A stretch of 14,062 bases of DNA, taken from NCBI GenBank assembly GCA_902494855.1, contig CABUVC010000024.1, positions 1 through 14,062 on the forward strand. Reading direction: 5' to 3'. The translations under genes were made by a program, and so were the position numbers. Under the pieces are notes generated by a model that ran no database searches, had not been told where the DNA came from, and saw nothing but the letters and a program-made list of their open reading frames with translations. The DNA is from an uncultured Collinsella sp. GTDB lineage: Bacteria; Actinomycetota; Coriobacteriia; Coriobacteriales; Coriobacteriaceae. Below, piece after piece: positions 12,274-14,062 of this stretch (positions within the stretch are counted from its first letter, which is position 1; each line of letters starts with the position of its first letter).

Positions 12274-14062
12274 ATGACCGCAACCGCCAGTCGAACCACC
12301 AACCGTAGACCCGAGCTCTTGGCCCCCGCCGGAGGCCCGGAGCCCTTCGCCGCCGCACTCGCTGCCGGGGCAGACGCCATCTACTGTGGCATGGGCAGCT
12401 TCAACGCCCGCCGCAAGGCAACGAACTTTACCGACAAGGCCTTTGAGCAGGCCTGCCGCGCTGCACACCTGGCCGGCTCGCGCGTCTACGTCACGGTCAA
12501 CATCGTCATCAAGCAGTCCGAGATGGCCGATGCGTTGCAACTCATCCATCGCTGCTCCACGCTGGGCGCCGATGCCTTCATCATCCAGGACTGGGGTCTG
12601 TTCTTTGAGGTCAAGCGCACGATGCCCGGCATCGAGACGCATATCTCGACCCAGGCGAACATCCATGACGACCGCGGAACCATCTGGTGCCGCGAGCAGG
12701 GCGCCGACCGCGTGACCCTCTCGCGCGAGCTCTCCATCGACGAGATTGCCGCCATTCACGATGCCGCGCCCGATGTGGACCTTGAGGTCTTTAGCCATGG
12801 CGCCATCTGCTTTTGCTACTCTGGCCTGTGTCTGCTTTCGAGCTTTGCCATGGCGGGCCGCTCGGCCAACCGTGGCATGTGCGCCCAGCCCTGCCGCTTG
12901 CCCTACGAGCTGATCGACGAGAACGGCCGCGCGCTCTCCCCTGCCGGTCGCGAGCGCGCGCTGTGCCCGCGTGACACCAACACCTCACAACTTGTTCGCC
13001 GCCTGTATGACGCCGGCGCCGCGTCGCTCAAGCTCGAGGGCCGCATGAAGGCGCCCGATTACGTGTATTCCATCGTCGACGTGTATCGTCATCAGATTGA
13101 CGATATGCTGGCCGATGTTTCGACCTCTAAGGACGAGAAAGCCGCCCGCCAGCGCCAGCTCAAGCGCTGCTTTAACCGTGACTTTACGCACGCCTATCAG
13201 GACGGCACCTCGGGCGACGAGATGATGAGTTACGAGCGCTCCAACAACCGCGGCCAGATCGTGGGCACGGTGCTCGGCAGCCGCCTGACCAACCGCGATG
13301 TGCGCGGGCTCAAGCCCGACGACCGCCGTCGCCGCGCCGCCATCGCCCGCATTGAGTTGTTTGAGCCCGTGGGCAAGGGCGACCTGCTGGAGCTTCGCCA
13401 CGACGATGAGTTCGACCAGTTCCTGACCACCATCGCCGCCGATGATGCCGCTGCCGGCGATGTTATCGAGTGTCGCGTGCCCCGCAGCATGCCCGAGGGC
13501 TGCCGCGTGCGTGTGATTCGAAGCCAGCGCGCTATTGACGCTGCCAGCGCCGCGCTCAAGCGCGATGTGCTGCGCCGCCGAGCTGTTGATGTATCCGTCG
13601 TGGCGCGCCTGGGCGAGCCGTTTGCCGTCACACTCACCTGCTGCGACGACCCTTCGCTTACGGCCACGGCCACGGGCTTTACTGTCGAAGCCGCCAAGAC
13701 CCGTGCGGTCGAGGCGTCCGATCTGGTTGAGCACGTCGGCCGCATGGGTTCCTCTCCCTTTGAGGCTGCGAGCTTTGAGGTGGCGCTCGATGAGGGCTGT
13801 GGCATGGGTTTCTCCGCCGTACATAAGGTGCGCGCCGCCGCCTGCAAAGCATTGGAGGAGGCCATTCTTGCGCCGTACGAGGAGCGCGCGAAAACGCTCG
13901 AGCTGCCGGCGATTGTCACCAGTGATTCCCGCCCCGCGCCCGAGCACTACCGCGACGAGCCGCAGATCTGCGCCACCGTCACCTCGCTCGAGGCCGCCGA
14001 GGCAGCGCGGGCGGAGGGTGCAACGCGCATCTACATGACCACCGACGCGCTCGATGCGGCCA
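12274..14062 (+). CDS. U32 family protein, RlhA (YdcP)-like 23S rRNA C2501 hydroxylation factor type, 3' end outside window
   Basis: Open from ATG at 12274 to the window edge (596 full codons, no stop). The U32 signature is complete: EVFSHGAICFCYSGLC begins at E171, followed by LLS. A cysteine set C179, C186, C203 (RGMC) and C207 (QPC) follows. Further family marks are PELLAPAGGPEPFAAALAAGADAIYCG near the start, LKLEGRMK after the Cys region, and FNRDFTHAY. The long extension beyond about residue 400 fits the RlhA/DUF3656 type rather than the shorter TrhP (YegQ). Although called peptidase U32, relatives act in RNA 5-hydroxylation (RlhA on 23S rRNA, TrhP on tRNA U34, the latter prephenate-dependent). 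Peptidase activity should not be assumed. The RBS is AAAGGCAGGA just before the ATG. It is divergent from ridA. Confidence 0.88.
   Translation, partial: MTATASRTTNRRPELLAPAGGPEPFAAALAAGADAIYCGMGSFNARRKATNFTDKAFEQACRAAHLAGSRVYVTVNIVIKQSEMADALQLIHRCSTLGADAFIIQDWGLFFEVKRTMPGIETHISTQANIHDDRGTIWCREQGADRVTLSRELSIDEIAAIHDAAPDVDLEVFSHGAICFCYSGLCLLSSFAMAGRSANRGMCAQPCRLPYELIDENGRALSPAGRERALCPRDTNTSQLVRRLYDAGAASLKLEGRMKAPDYVYSIVDVYRHQIDDMLADVSTSKDEKAARQRQLKRCFNRDFTHAYQDGTSGDEMMSYERSNNRGQIVGTVLGSRLTNRDVRGLKPDDRRRRAAIARIELFEPVGKGDLLELRHDDEFDQFLTTIAADDAAAGDVIECRVPRSMPEGCRVRVIRSQRAIDAASAALKRDVLRRRAVDVSVVARLGEPFAVTLTCCDDPSLTATATGFTVEAAKTRAVEASDLVEHVGRMGSSPFEAASFEVALDEGCGMGFSAVHKVRAAACKALEEAILAPYEERAKTLELPAIVTSDSRPAPEHYRDEPQICATVTSLEAAEAARAEGATRIYMTTDALDAA

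Overview
The window looks like chromosomal DNA of a GC-rich anaerobic gut actinobacterium, most likely Collinsella or another Coriobacteriia. I base this on base composition and on the gene set: a molybdenum/selenium purine-hydroxylase cluster with ferredoxins, a YheO-type regulator and a U32 rRNA/tRNA-modification protein. No search was run, so the genus is an inference.

Layout: (1) Positions 1-376 hold the 3' part of a + strand gene with a DUF559/restriction-endonuclease-like C-terminus. (2) Positions 377-1090 are non-coding. They hold a striking array (413-981) of nineteen 14-bp cores that strictly alternate in orientation, then a rho-independent terminator (984-1022) for the operon arriving from the right. 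(3) Positions 1091-10466 are five minus-strand genes, in transcription order: NCS2 nucleobase permease, ssnA, ygfK, an RnfB-like four-cluster ferredoxin, and a fused 2Fe-2S/molybdopterin xanthine dehydrogenase. (4) Positions 10467-10818 form a divergent control region with a good sigma-70-type promoter for the permease and several candidate operators. (5) A YheO/DauR-type regulator (10819-11475, +) follows, sharing a bidirectional terminator with ridA (11598-11975, -). (6) Positions 11976-12273 are a second divergent region with a strong ridA promoter and a large 5'-leader hairpin. (7) The window ends inside an RlhA/YdcP-type U32 protein (12274 to the edge, +).

How it fits together: the permease would import a purine (xanthine or urate). 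The selenium-type hydroxylase would act on the purine ring at its Mo centre, with electrons moving between its 2Fe-2S clusters, the polyferredoxin and the FAD/NAD(P)H-binding YgfK. SsnA, a predicted metal-dependent amidohydrolase, would carry out a hydrolytic step. ygfK, ssnA and xdhD-like genes are known members of clusters tied to anaerobic purine/urate breakdown in gut bacteria. The usual FAD subunit (XdhB/YgfM) is absent here and an RnfB-like ferredoxin sits in its place. The divergent YheO-type protein is the obvious candidate local regulator.

The most unusual item is the 413-981 array. It is a 61-62-bp periodic, nine-hairpin structure whose linkers flip orientation at its midpoint, and whose core variation is confined almost entirely to CG/TG/CA changes at two dinucleotides.
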